Source of the DNA: Lysobacterales bacterium
Lineage (GTDB): Bacteria; Pseudomonadota; Gammaproteobacteria; Xanthomonadales; Rhodanobacteraceae
NCBI GenBank assembly: GCA_015655335.1
Contig: JAATFF010000016.1
Coordinates: forward strand, 1-41,939
Direction of reading: 5' to 3'
Length of the DNA stretch: 41,939 bases
The notes under the pieces: generated by a model
What the model was told of the DNA's origin: nothing
Databases searched by the model: none
Seen by the model: only the letters and a program-made list of their open reading frames with translations
Translations under genes and position numbers: made by a program
Shown: piece by piece, positions 32,618 to 41,592 of the stretch
Numbering within the stretch: position 1 is the stretch's first letter
Layout: the number at the start of each line of letters is the position of its first letter

Positions 32618-35600
32618 TCAGCCAATTTCCGCATAGCGCCGCAACAACTCGCGCATGGTCGTTTCCAGCTGTTCGAGCTCGACTTGTACCGCGCCGATAC
32701 CATCGGCATCGATCAGCTTCTCCAGTGTCGAGCACTGCTCTGCGACGCTCTTCTCGCCGAGCATCAGCAATGCACCTTTCAAAGAATGAATGCGCGACAG
32801 CAAGGCGTCCTGATCGTGGACGTGCGCGGCATCGAGAATGGCATCGAGATCGCGCGTGCCGGATTCGACGAAAACACGACACACTTTTTCCGGATATTTG
32901 GCAGCCCAGCCCACTTTGACCGATGGCGCCGCGGCCTTCGGCCCACTGGAGAGATGGCGTGACATGGCCTCGTCAAGGCGCTCTAGCGACAGGGGCTTGA
33001 GCAAAAGTTCGTTGATACCGGCTTGTTTGCAGCGCACCTTCTCGCTTGCCAGGGCAGTCGCAGTGACGGCAAGAATCGGCAGCTTAGCGCCGCGTCCGCG
33101 CAATTGCTGCGTCAACTCATAACCATTCATGTTAGGCATATTGATGTCGGTCAACACAACCTCATAGCGCCCTTCCTGCCACAAGCGAAGTGCCGCCACA
33201 CCATCTTCGGCGGCATCGACCGCATATCCCAGCGTCTCAAGTTGTTGCTGAATCAATTCTCGATTGACCGGATTGTCATCCACTAACAGCACACTGCCAG
33301 AATGCTTAATCTCATCCTTTTCTAGCTCATCGGCAGCAAACGCAGGGTGTCGGAGAAGCTCGACGGGCTCGGCTTCAAGAATGGCTGCCAGCAACGTTGC
33401 ACTGGAATAGCAGGAAATATAACTGACACCGTCGCGTAACTCTGGCAGCAGTGGGCCATCGGAAGTTGCCCGCACAACGCGCCTCGCTCGGTCGATTAAC
33501 GTTCTCTCGTCATCATCAGTCCAAGCCTGCGCGGTGCCAAAAAGCACCATCGCGTCTGCTTGAGCCACTCCTTCTGGATCCAGCTCCGAAGGTTGTGCAG
33601 CCACCACGACATCGGCACCCCACTCGGCCAGCAATGCGCCGACCTCGCTACGCCACTCGGGTGCTGCCGACAACAATGCAATCCGCCGTTTTGCAAGCGG
33701 CCATGGATCTGCCGCACGCGCATGCTCGTCTACGGTCAAGGGTACTTCGAATGAAAAAACGCTGCCTACCGCCGGTGTGCTTTGTACGTTGATCTCTCCA
33801 CCCATCAGCTCGCTGATCTGCTGGCATAGCGTCAGCCCCAATCCGCTACCACCGAAGCGTCGCGAGATACTCGCATCGGCCTGCGAAAACGGCTGGAAAA
33901 CTTGCAATCGCTGCTCCTCGGTCATCCCGATCCCCGAGTCGATCACTTCAAAACGAAGTCGCACAGCGTCGACAGACGTCTCCGGCACACGTCTCACGCG
34001 CAATACGATGCGGCCGGATTCGGTGAATTTGACGGCGTTGCTGACGAGGTTATTGAGCACCTGACGGATGCGGTGGACATCAGCCACATAACTCGGTGCC
34101 AATCCCGATTCGATACCGTAATAAAGTTTTACGCCCTTGCGCTGTGCCGCGGGCGCATACAGCAACGCGGTCAACTCGATCAGCGGCCGCAGTTCGAATG
34201 GAACGGGATCGATATCAAGCTGGCCTGCTTCAATACGCGAAAAGTCCAACACATCGCTGATGATCGACAGCAACGCATCGGCAGATAGGCGAATGCGGTC
34301 CAGCCGCTCCTGCTGCGAAGGATCCAGCTGCGAACGGGCGAGTAGTTCCAAGTGGCCGAGAATGCCGTTGAGCGGCGTGCGAATCTCATGACTCATGGTC
34401 GCCACGAACGACGACTTTGCTCGACTGGCCGACTCGGCAGCCAGTTTCGCCTGCTCGGAATCGTGCCTCGCCTGGCGCAAGTTCTCTTCCAATTCGGTGC
34501 GGGCCGTGACGTCGCGAAGCACGCAAAACAGGGCGTCTTTATCCTGATAGACGATGGGCATGGCTGCGACCAACAAATGGCGAGTGCCCTCCCCATGCTC
34601 GTTGGCCAACGCAAATCCGAATTCGCGCGCTTCTGGGCGACCGTTCAATAACTGCGTGGCATCCGCGTAGCCCTGCAACAATCGCCGATAGAACGTCGCG
34701 TCTGGATCAGGAATATCGATGGCGTAGCCGCACACGAGGTCGTTCTGAAGCAGTGGTGCAGCATCACTTGCCCCGATAACGCATAGCCCGACCGGAGAAG
34801 TCTCGATCATGGTGCGATTGAGTGCTTCGCTCTGATAGACGTGTTTTGCGCGTGCCAAAGCGGGCGCAAATACACTGCGATCCTGGCGAATCAATAAGAA
34901 CCAAAGCGTAGCGAGCAGCAGCAGGGCCAGGACGGTCGCCAACAACATCGGCATGCTTTCGGCGCGAAAGATGTCTGCCCAACCATAAGCACGCAGCAGC
35001 ATCCAGTTACTGCCAATAATGCGTTCGGCGATAAAAAAATGCCCTCCTTTTCGATATTGCGCAATGCCGTTGCCTGTTGGCTGCAGACCCAATAACGGGT
35101 GGAATGCCGCTGCGCTCTTTTCGCTATCGATCACCGATCCGGTGCCGAAGACGACCTCTCCATCCTCTGTTACAACGGTCAGATCGTGTCGTGCGACCTG
35201 ACGCAACTGATCGACAAATCGTTCGACAGGCTCATAAACCACGAACGCGCCGATCGGCGTATCGCCATCCATGGCCACCAATGAGCCCACGACAGCGGAT
35301 TCACCGGTGGAAGGATTTTTCCCCGGTGCAGAGAGAACCTGAGGCAAGCCCATGCCGTAGACGGGAAGCGTCGGATTGCCTCGACGCAACTGATGAAGCG
35401 CCTGCAGGTCGTTGAAATCTATATTTGGCGCGGCGAGCTTCGCAAATAAGGCCGCTCTGTCGGACTGCCCCGCTGCAGCGCGCAATTTGGCAACGTCCAG
35501 CCCGCTCCCAAACGCAAAAAGTACCTCGCTGGGATCATAAAAATAGCCGGTAGCGCCCGGTTCTTTGTCCCTTCCAATGACCGTCGTACCACTGATGACC

Positions 35601-36055
35601 GATAGTTCATGGGCAAGCCCTAGGTAGAGCTCGACCTTCTCCGGCGGCCAGCTATTGACACTGCTGCCCAACACCAGCCAAGGCATCGCTTCGGGACTGG
35701 CCTGAATGACAGCCTGGTTGTCGTGCGCGATGAACCCAGGAAGCTCCGCTTCGCCTTTGGCCGTTAGCGCCGAGGCTTTGCTGTGCCACGCGTATTCGAT
35801 CATGTTCAGCGTGCGGCCATAGCCTGCATCGCGCTGGATGAACGTCGAATCGAGCGCAAGCTTGGCGCTCCTGAAGTCATCCAACTGATCGGATTTGTAG
35901 TCGTTGATGCTTAACAGGATCGACAAAATCAGGATCAACAGAATGATCAACGACAAGACTGCCCCGCCACCGTAGAGCAAGCGTTGCTGGTGCCGCTCCA
36001 GTGCGGCTATGTCCCGCTGACCTGTAAGGACATCGTGGTAAACAGGCTCAGACAT
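32618..36055 (-). CDS. hybrid sensor histidine kinase (BvgS/ArcB-like) with receiver and HPt domains
   Basis: The 1,145-residue inner-membrane protein has TM1 (LSLIILLILILSILLSIN, about residues 30-55), a periplasmic sensor of about 330 residues, and TM2 (LLATVLALLLLATLWFLLI). A PAS-like segment follows, then HisKA with H556 (MSHEIRTPLNG) and HATPase (NNLVSNAVKF, DSGIGM, GSGLGL). A degenerate receiver-like segment without the acidic pocket comes next (about residues 785-900). A true receiver has D970 (LTDINMP) and K1020, and a C-terminal HPt has H1090 (RIHSLKG). This gives a complete His-Asp-His relay, but the final response regulator is not adjacent. ATG 36055 (MSEPVY) follows GAGATAACG; ATG 36091 is less likely. 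The signal is unknown. Confidence 0.93.
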   Translation of the reverse strand: MSEPVYHDVLTGQRDIAALERHQQRLLYGGGAVLSLIILLILILSILLSINDYKSDQLDDFRSAKLALDSTFIQRDAGYGRTLNMIEYAWHSKASALTAKGEAELPGFIAHDNQAVIQASPEAMPWLVLGSSVNSWPPEKVELYLGLAHELSVISGTTVIGRDKEPGATGYFYDPSEVLFAFGSGLDVAKLRAAAGQSDRAALFAKLAAPNIDFNDLQALHQLRRGNPTLPVYGMGLPQVLSAPGKNPSTGESAVVGSLVAMDGDTPIGAFVVYEPVERFVDQLRQVARHDLTVVTEDGEVVFGTGSVIDSEKSAAAFHPLLGLQPTGNGIAQYRKGGHFFIAERIIGSNWMLLRAYGWADIFRAESMPMLLATVLALLLLATLWFLLIRQDRSVFAPALARAKHVYQSEALNRTMIETSPVGLCVIGASDAAPLLQNDLVCGYAIDIPDPDATFYRRLLQGYADATQLLNGRPEAREFGFALANEHGEGTRHLLVAAMPIVYQDKDALFCVLRDVTARTELEENLRQARHDSEQAKLAAESASRAKSSFVATMSHEIRTPLNGILGHLELLARSQLDPSQQERLDRIRLSADALLSIISDVLDFSRIEAGQLDIDPVPFELRPLIELTALLYAPAAQRKGVKLYYGIESGLAPSYVADVHRIRQVLNNLVSNAVKFTESGRIVLRVRRVPETSVDAVRLRFEVIDSGIGMTEEQRLQVFQPFSQADASISRRFGGSGLGLTLCQQISELMGGEINVQSTPAVGSVFSFEVPLTVDEHARAADPWPLAKRRIALLSAAPEWRSEVGALLAEWGADVVVAAQPSELDPEGVAQADAMVLFGTAQAWTDDDERTLIDRARRVVRATSDGPLLPELRDGVSYISCYSSATLLAAILEAEPVELLRHPAFAADELEKDEIKHSGSVLLVDDNPVNRELIQQQLETLGYAVDAAEDGVAALRLWQEGRYEVVLTDINMPNMNGYELTQQLRGRGAKLPILAVTATALASEKVRCKQAGINELLLKPLSLERLDEAMSRHLSSGPKAAAPSVKVGWAAKYPEKVCRVFVESGTRDLDAILDAAHVHDQDALLSRIHSLKGALLMLGEKSVAEQCSTLEKLIDADGIGAVQVELEQLETTMRELLRRYAEIG

Positions 36056-36091
36056 CGTTATCTCGTCAGTCCGATAAATCGGGAAGGGCAT

Positions 36092-36406
36092 TCAGTGTGA
36101 TGCGGCGCGTAGAACGAATGAGGTGCCGTACAACAAGGGCGGAGGCATCGATGCGGTTACATTCTAGACACATGGCTCCCGGTCTTGGCATAGGACTGGG
36201 AGATAGGTCGGCTGGCATGGCGAATGGCTGTCCCGTGTCGGAAAATCTCCCCTTGCCCAGCCGGCTAAGGTAAATGCCGCTGCAGGGGCTACACGGGCTG
36301 GAGGATCGTAAGAGTCGCCTCACCCCAGAAATATCGGACTTGTCTTAAAAATAAGCATCAGAGCCGGCATCCCGGGTTTAGAACGATCTATATTTGCAGT
36401 CAACTC
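36092..36406. other. divergent intergenic region
   Basis: These 315 bases separate the hybrid kinase (-) from the MBL-fold gene (+). A short minus frame (36323-36066) has no recognisable features. The AT-rich stretch near 36340-36395 (including TATATT) may hold the promoter of the plus-strand gene. Nothing else was seen. Confidence 0.4.
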
Positions 36407-37351
36407 ATGCGATTTAAGCTCATGGCACACCTAGGCATTTATACGATTGACACCGGATTCGTGCGGCCGCAGTTCGATGCCGCCTACCTGGTTGTCCACG
36501 ACGGGCGAGGCGCCTTCATTGATTGCGGCACCAACCATGCCGTTCCTCACCTGCTCGGCGCCCTCGCCCAGGCTGGCCTCGACGTATCCCACGTCGACTG
36601 GCTGATCCTCACCCATGTTCATCTGGATCACGCCGGTGGCGCGGGTGAGTTGATCGCGCAGCTGCCCAGTGCGCGACTGGTCGTGCATCCGCGTGGCGCG
36701 CGGCACATGATCGATCCTTCCCAGCTCTGGGCCGGTGCCCTGGCGGTGTACGGGGAGGCGGTGATGGAGAAATCTTACGGGCGCCTTCGGCCTGTACCGC
36801 AGGAGCGCGTAGTGGAAGCACCGGATGGCCATACCGTGGATCTTCGCGGCCGTCTTTTGCGCTGCATCGATACGCCTGGTCACGCCAAACATCATCTTGC
36901 GGTTTACGACAGCTACGCGAACGCATGCTTTACGGGCGACACCTTCGGTTTGTCGTATCGCGAATTCGATACCGACAACGGCGTTTTTATTCTGCCTACC
37001 ACGACACCGGTGCAATTCGATCCGGATGCTCTCCACGACTCGATCAATCGCTTGCTCACGCTCAAGCCCGAGGCGATGTATCTCACGCACTACGGCCGGG
37101 TTGAAGACGTGGAGCACCTGGCAAGCAAGCTGCACGAACTGATTGATGCCATGGTCGCCGTCGCTCGGCGTTGCGACGGCTCGCCCGACAGGCATACCCG
37201 ATTAGTGACAGAATTGACCGAGCTTTACGCGACGCGTACCGCCGAGCACGGGTGGCTCGGCCGTCGCGACGAACTTCTGCATTGGCTCGGCATGGATATC
37301 GAACTCAATGCTCAGGGACTCGGTGTTTGGCTTGATCGAGAGCGCGGCTAA
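36407..37351 (+). CDS. MBL-fold metallo-hydrolase (glyoxalase II/lactonase-like)
   Basis: The product has 314 residues from ATG 36407, or 309 from ATG 36422 (MAHLGIYTIDTGF), which fits the family start better. There is no signal peptide, so it is cytosolic. The metal-binding signature THVHLDHAGG (His65, His67, Asp69, His70 in the shorter numbering) is followed by TPGHAKHHLAVYD and CFTGDTFG with the bridging Asp, then LTHYGRVED. The C-terminal 80 residues form a helical extension (HELIDAMVAVARR to WLGMDIELNAQGL). The substrate is unknown; lactonase activity is one family possibility only. It is divergent from the hybrid kinase and convergent with the CsaA-like gene. Confidence 0.9.
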   Translation: MRFKLMAHLGIYTIDTGFVRPQFDAAYLVVHDGRGAFIDCGTNHAVPHLLGALAQAGLDVSHVDWLILTHVHLDHAGGAGELIAQLPSARLVVHPRGARHMIDPSQLWAGALAVYGEAVMEKSYGRLRPVPQERVVEAPDGHTVDLRGRLLRCIDTPGHAKHHLAVYDSYANACFTGDTFGLSYREFDTDNGVFILPTTTPVQFDPDALHDSINRLLTLKPEAMYLTHYGRVEDVEHLASKLHELIDAMVAVARRCDGSPDRHTRLVTELTELYATRTAEHGWLGRRDELLHWLGMDIELNAQGLGVWLDRERG

Positions 37352-37442
37352 GCGCGCAAGACTCTGGTGCAACAATGCTACGCGTTTGCAGCACGCATAC
37401 AAGCGAACGCCAAATAGCGTGATGCCCTCAACGTTCTCCAGC

Positions 37443-37796
37443 TCACGCGAGCCTCGTACCGTTCGGCACTGCGCGTTCGATGGCCGTAATCACCACACCC
37501 TGCTCGGTGTGGAAACCGGTCAGCAAGAACTGAGAGCGAAAGGGTCCGATCTGCTTTTCCGAAAAGTTGATCACCCCAACGATCTGTCGGCCGACCAAAG
37601 ACTCCGGCGAATACAAGGCGGCGATCTGCGCACTGGTCTTGCGTTCGCCGTAAGGGCCGAAGTCAACCCATACCTTCCAGGCCGGTTTACGAGCCTCGGG
37701 AAAGGGTTCCACGCGCGTGACCGTGCCGGCAACGATCAAGACCTTTTCGAAATCGGTCCAGCTGATTTCTTCTGTGATGGCGAGTTGTTCGTTCAT
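37443..37796 (-). CDS. csaA: CsaA-like tRNA-binding-domain protein
   Basis: The 117-residue protein is a single tRNA-binding OB-fold (as in the C-terminus of MetRS): [48 protein letters not shown], then [29 protein letters not shown]. Those motifs are typical of CsaA, described as an export-related chaperone in Bacillus and as a tRNA-binding dimer. ATG 37796 overlaps the stop of the upstream FAD oxidoreductase (ATGA), so the two are translationally coupled; the longer frame from 37841 is inside that gene and unlikely. Confidence 0.92.
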   Translation of the reverse strand: MNEQLAITEEISWTDFEKVLIVAGTVTRVEPFPEARKPAWKVWVDFGPYGERKTSAQIAALYSPESLVGRQIVGVINFSEKQIGPFRSQFLLTGFHTEQGVVITAIERAVPNGTRLA

Positions 37797-39082
37797 CCTT
37801 CCAGACTCGTTTTGAACCAATCGTTGAATTCCTGCCACCAATAATTGGCCTGCGCTCCTAGAAATCCGAGGGGTTTATAGGTGTGCGAGAGGCCATAGTC
37901 GGCAAACTGTTTCCAACCGGTGTTGCCTTCGGCAATGGCCGACGCCAGGAGCTCACCAGCTGCGCAGGTCGGCGCCAGCCCGTTACCACCAAATGCCTGA
38001 GCCCACCAGAGTCCGTCGCCGCTGCTGCCGATCTGTGGCATCTGATGGCGCGCATAACTCATCAGGCCAGACCATGCGTACTCGATCCGCACTCCCTTCA
38101 GCGCGGAAAACACGCGCAGCATGTCGCGAGTCAGCATCCGCTGTACCGCCGATGCCGAACGGTTACGAATCGAAATACGCCCGCCCCAAAGCAGTCGCTT
38201 GTCCGGCAAGGGGCGGTAATAGTCGAAAGCGAATCGCGTGTCGTAGATCGCCGCGCGCGTCTGCAGACATTCATCGAGCCGTTCGCCCAACGGTTCGGTC
38301 ACCATCACGTAGGTCGCAATCGGCAGTACGGCGCGATCGATTTGCCGGTGCAAGCCGGCCAGGTAACCACCGCACGCAAGCACTACGTGCTCCGCCTGCA
38401 ATTCGCCTTGGGGGGTGCTTATAAGCCAGTGATTGTTTTGACGTCGCAGACGCCACACGTCGCTCTCTTCATGAATACGTACGCCCTGCTCCACTGCAGC
38501 GGACGCCAGCCCGATGGCGTAGTTGAGCGGATGGAGATGCAGTGCGTTGTGCTCGTACAGACCGTCGTAGTAACGCTCGCTGCGTACAAGTTCGCGCAGT
38601 TCTTCCTGCGGCAGCCAATCCCAATGCACACCGTAGTGATCCGCCAGCAATCGCTGGCGCCGACGCAAGACATTCGGATCTCGGAACCAATTGGCCCAGA
38701 TCACACCTTGATCGACCGCATCGCAAGGGATGGCATATCGAGCGACACGCTCGCGTATGCGCTGGACTGCTGCCGTGGTGAGCTGGAATACATCGCGTGC
38801 GCGCTGCTCGCCCAGCTGATTGCGCAGCGCTTCCTCGCCCAGGGAATAGCCACCGAAGACGAATCCACCGTTGCGACCTGACGCGCCAAAACCAATCTGC
38901 TCGCGCTCAAGCACCACCACATCGCGCACACCGCGCTCAGCCAGACCCAGCGCCGTATTCAGACCGGCAAAACCGCCGCCGATAATGGCGACGCGTGCAT
39001 CCTGTCGCCCCTGCAGCGGTGCATGGTGCTCATAGGGCGTGGCCGTGGTGCGGTAGTAGGACGGAATGGGTAACTGCTTCAT
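37793..39082 (-). CDS. FAD-dependent amine oxidase/dehydrogenase (DAO family, PuuB-like)
   Basis: The 429-residue enzyme has a Rossmann FAD motif [21 protein letters not shown] (residues 31-51), then [26 protein letters not shown], the signature of gamma-glutamylputrescine oxidase (PuuB)/OrdL-type DAO enzymes. [18 protein letters not shown] is the second FAD-binding strand, and the C-terminus has [16 protein letters not shown] and [22 protein letters not shown]. It would oxidise a primary or secondary amine or amino acid to an imine. No other putrescine-pathway gene is nearby, so the substrate is uncertain. It overlaps csaA by 4 nt, and its start lies 66 nt after pbpC. Confidence 0.92.
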   Translation of the reverse strand: MKQLPIPSYYRTTATPYEHHAPLQGRQDARVAIIGGGFAGLNTALGLAERGVRDVVVLEREQIGFGASGRNGGFVFGGYSLGEEALRNQLGEQRARDVFQLTTAAVQRIRERVARYAIPCDAVDQGVIWANWFRDPNVLRRRQRLLADHYGVHWDWLPQEELRELVRSERYYDGLYEHNALHLHPLNYAIGLASAAVEQGVRIHEESDVWRLRRQNNHWLISTPQGELQAEHVVLACGGYLAGLHRQIDRAVLPIATYVMVTEPLGERLDECLQTRAAIYDTRFAFDYYRPLPDKRLLWGGRISIRNRSASAVQRMLTRDMLRVFSALKGVRIEYAWSGLMSYARHQMPQIGSSGDGLWWAQAFGGNGLAPTCAAGELLASAIAEGNTGWKQFADYGLSHTYKPLGFLGAQANYWWQEFNDWFKTSLEG

Positions 39083-39148
39083 GCCTGTAAGTGCGGATAC
39101 ACCGGGGCGGTTCAGCGACCGAGCATAGCGCGGATCTGCGGTGATGGC

Positions 39149-41542
39149 TTACTCGACCAGCGTCACATCCATCAAGCGCTGGTCAGCGCGGCCATGGTCA
39201 TCGACCACACGAATGTTGTACTGGCCGGCGCCCCGAGGTTGCCAATACAGCAACTCATTGGGCGCACTGCGGCCGATATAGGCATCATCGACGAACCAAT
39301 ACAGCGCACGCACATCGGCATCGCTGGTTGCCGTGAAAGGAATGCGCTCTTCGCTCAGTTGCTTCAGACGCAGCGTGTAAGTGCTACCCCGCAATGGGGA
39401 CGTCATGCGGGGCGGCATGCCATCGACGCGCTCGCTGCCGTTGCATGCCGGATTGGTTGGTGGGCGACGTCGCGGCATGCCTGCCTGCGTAAACACACGC
39501 TGTAGGTCTGAAGGCCAGAATTCATACACTTCGACATGCGTGCGCTTGCCGTCAAAAGGCGGACACGCAGCGCTCCCGGTGGCATCGTCAATCACTACCG
39601 GTCGGTAAATATCGTCAACGCGGATGGGCGACTTGCCGGGGATGAACCAGGTCATACCTTTTTGCGGGCACCATTCGGTGGGCAAATTGCCGCTGGCAAG
39701 GCAAATCTGAACGCGTTTGAGGTTGGCCGGCATATGCCGGATGGGCTCGTCCATCGGCACATGTTCGGCGTGCAACGCATCAATGGTTTGGAAGAACAGC
39801 GGAGCGGCGGCATCCACGCCGACAAACGCAGGATTGCCGCTGCCGTCGAAATTGCCGACCCATACCACCAGTACGTACGGCCCGAAACTACCGGCGGTCC
39901 AGGCATCGCGAAAGGCCCACGAAGTACCGGTTTTCCAATAGACAGGCATGCGCATAGGCTGCATGCCCACGGCATCGTCCGGGCGCGGGTTCTGGCGCAA
40001 GATATCCATCACCATGAAGCTGGCTTCTTCGCTCAGCAAACGCGTGCCCTCGACCTGAGGGTCCCCTGCGCGCAGACGCAAAGGCCGCAGTACTCCGCGA
40101 TTGGCGAGCATCGCGTAAAGGCCGGCAAGTTCCTGCATGCTGACTTCGCCGCCACCGAGCACAAGCGAAAGCCCGTAATGTTGCTCGCTGGCCATACGGC
40201 TGACCCCAGCCTGCTGGAGAAAATCGTAGAGGCTGGGCTGATGAAGTTGCGAAGCCACCCATACCGCGGGGATGTTCCGGCTGCGGATCAAAGCCTGCGT
40301 GGCGGTAATCGGACCAAGAAAGTTGCCGTCGAAATTTTCCGGCGTGTAAGGACCAAAGGCGGTGGGAACATCCCGCAACACGGTCTGAGGCTGCAATACA
40401 CCCTGATCGAAACCCAATCCATAGATGAAAGGCTTGAGCGTCGAACCTGGAGAGCGTTTGGCCAGCGTGCCGTTCACCTGCCCCTGAATGGATGCATCGC
40501 GATAATCGGCAGAGCCGACCATCGCCTTGATGCCCATGTCGCGCGTATCCACCAAAAGCGCGGCCGCATTGCGGATGCCACGCGACGCATTGCGCTTGAC
40601 GTACAACGCAAGCTGTCGTTCCAGACTGTGCTGAAGATCGAGATCGATGGTGGTGGATAACGCAGCATCATGCTCATCGGCGTTTATCTGCTGAGTCGTC
40701 AGTACCTGCTCTACAGCATGAGGGGCCTCGAAAGGCATGCGACTGAGCGGCTTGAGCGTGAGCGGTAGCGCAAAGAGCGGCTTGAGCGATGCGTCGTGCG
40801 GGTGCGCTACTAGCCATGCCTGGTACAGGCGATTGCGTGCATCGGCCAGGCCATTGCTGATGAGCGCATTGTTTGTGCCCTGCCCGGCTTGCAGACGGCG
40901 CGAGGGATCTTGCGGAATAACAGCGAGCGTCAATGCTTCGGGAAGAGTGAGTTGACTGGCCGGCTCGCGGAAATACACCAGACTGGCGGTACCCACGCCC
41001 TGCACATTGGCGCCATAAGGCGCATCGTTGAGGTAGGCCTCAAGAATCCGATGCTTGGAGTAGAACAACTCCAGCTGTAACGCGCGTCCAATCTGTCGAA
41101 GTTTGCCCATGGGGGTGCGCGTATTAAGCCCCCACAACAACCTGGCCAGCTGCATGGTGATCGTCGACCCTCCCTGAGGCGAACCGTGCCGGACGTATGT
41201 CATCCACGCGCCGCGCAGCAATCCATAGGGATTGAAGCCGGGATGCCAGCGGTACCAGCGATCCTCGTGCAACAAGACACCGTCGACCAGCTGCGGCGAA
41301 ATATCCTGCAATGGAACCCACAAACGATACTGCTGATCGCTAGCTAGAGTGAGCCGCAGCAAACGTCCCTTGTCGTCATAAACGGCAGTCGACGACGGCA
41401 ACCATCCACGCAATGGCGGATGCGGCCAGAGACGGCAACCCGCAAGCACCGCGATAAAGATGGCTGCAGCGACAAGCCAGTTCTGCCAACGCGATATCCA
41501 GCGCGCTAATGGCTTCAGCAACATGTGGATGGAACGTAGCAT
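39149..41542 (-). CDS. pbpC: penicillin-binding protein 1C (bifunctional transglycosylase/transpeptidase)
   Basis: The product is about 797 residues from ATG 41542. An N-terminal TM anchor (WLVAAAIFIAVLAGC) is followed by the GT51 transglycosylase domain (LLHEDRWYRWHPGFNPYGLLRG with catalytic Glu, GGSTITMQLARLLWG, KLRQIGRALQLELFYSK). The transpeptidase domain has SPGSTLKPF (SxxK with active Ser), SRN and KTGTSWAFRDAW. The C-terminal BiPBP_C domain ends with YWFVDDAYIGRS. The longest frame begins at GTG 41566, but that codon lies inside a near-perfect hairpin (41554-41583), so ATG 41542 or 41524 is more likely. It is directly downstream of the alpha-2-macroglobulin gene, the classic yfhM-pbpC arrangement for periplasmic protease defence and cell-wall repair. 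Confidence 0.95.
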   Translation of the reverse strand: MLRSIHMLLKPLARWISRWQNWLVAAAIFIAVLAGCRLWPHPPLRGWLPSSTAVYDDKGRLLRLTLASDQQYRLWVPLQDISPQLVDGVLLHEDRWYRWHPGFNPYGLLRGAWMTYVRHGSPQGGSTITMQLARLLWGLNTRTPMGKLRQIGRALQLELFYSKHRILEAYLNDAPYGANVQGVGTASLVYFREPASQLTLPEALTLAVIPQDPSRRLQAGQGTNNALISNGLADARNRLYQAWLVAHPHDASLKPLFALPLTLKPLSRMPFEAPHAVEQVLTTQQINADEHDAALSTTIDLDLQHSLERQLALYVKRNASRGIRNAAALLVDTRDMGIKAMVGSADYRDASIQGQVNGTLAKRSPGSTLKPFIYGLGFDQGVLQPQTVLRDVPTAFGPYTPENFDGNFLGPITATQALIRSRNIPAVWVASQLHQPSLYDFLQQAGVSRMASEQHYGLSLVLGGGEVSMQELAGLYAMLANRGVLRPLRLRAGDPQVEGTRLLSEEASFMVMDILRQNPRPDDAVGMQPMRMPVYWKTGTSWAFRDAWTAGSFGPYVLVVWVGNFDGSGNPAFVGVDAAAPLFFQTIDALHAEHVPMDEPIRHMPANLKRVQICLASGNLPTEWCPQKGMTWFIPGKSPIRVDDIYRPVVIDDATGSAACPPFDGKRTHVEVYEFWPSDLQRVFTQAGMPRRRPPTNPACNGSERVDGMPPRMTSPLRGSTYTLRLKQLSEERIPFTATSDADVRALYWFVDDAYIGRSAPNELLYWQPRGAGQYNIRVVDDHGRADQRLMDVTLVE

Positions 41543-41553
41543 ATCGGTGGGGC

Positions 41554-41583
41554 GATGCCCTTTCACTTCAGTGAGAGGGCATC
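41554..41583 (-). promoter_or_regulatory. hairpin between the alpha-2-macroglobulin gene and pbpC
   Basis: Arms of 14 bp (GATGCCCTTTCACT at 41554-41567, AGTGAGAGGGCATC at 41570-41583) with one mismatch and a 2-nt centre. It starts 10 bp past the upstream stop and covers the GTG at 41564-41566. No T-tract follows, so it may attenuate transcription, act as an mRNA-processing site or set relative expression rather than fully terminate. Confidence 0.6.
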
Positions 41584-41592
41584 TCTATTTGC

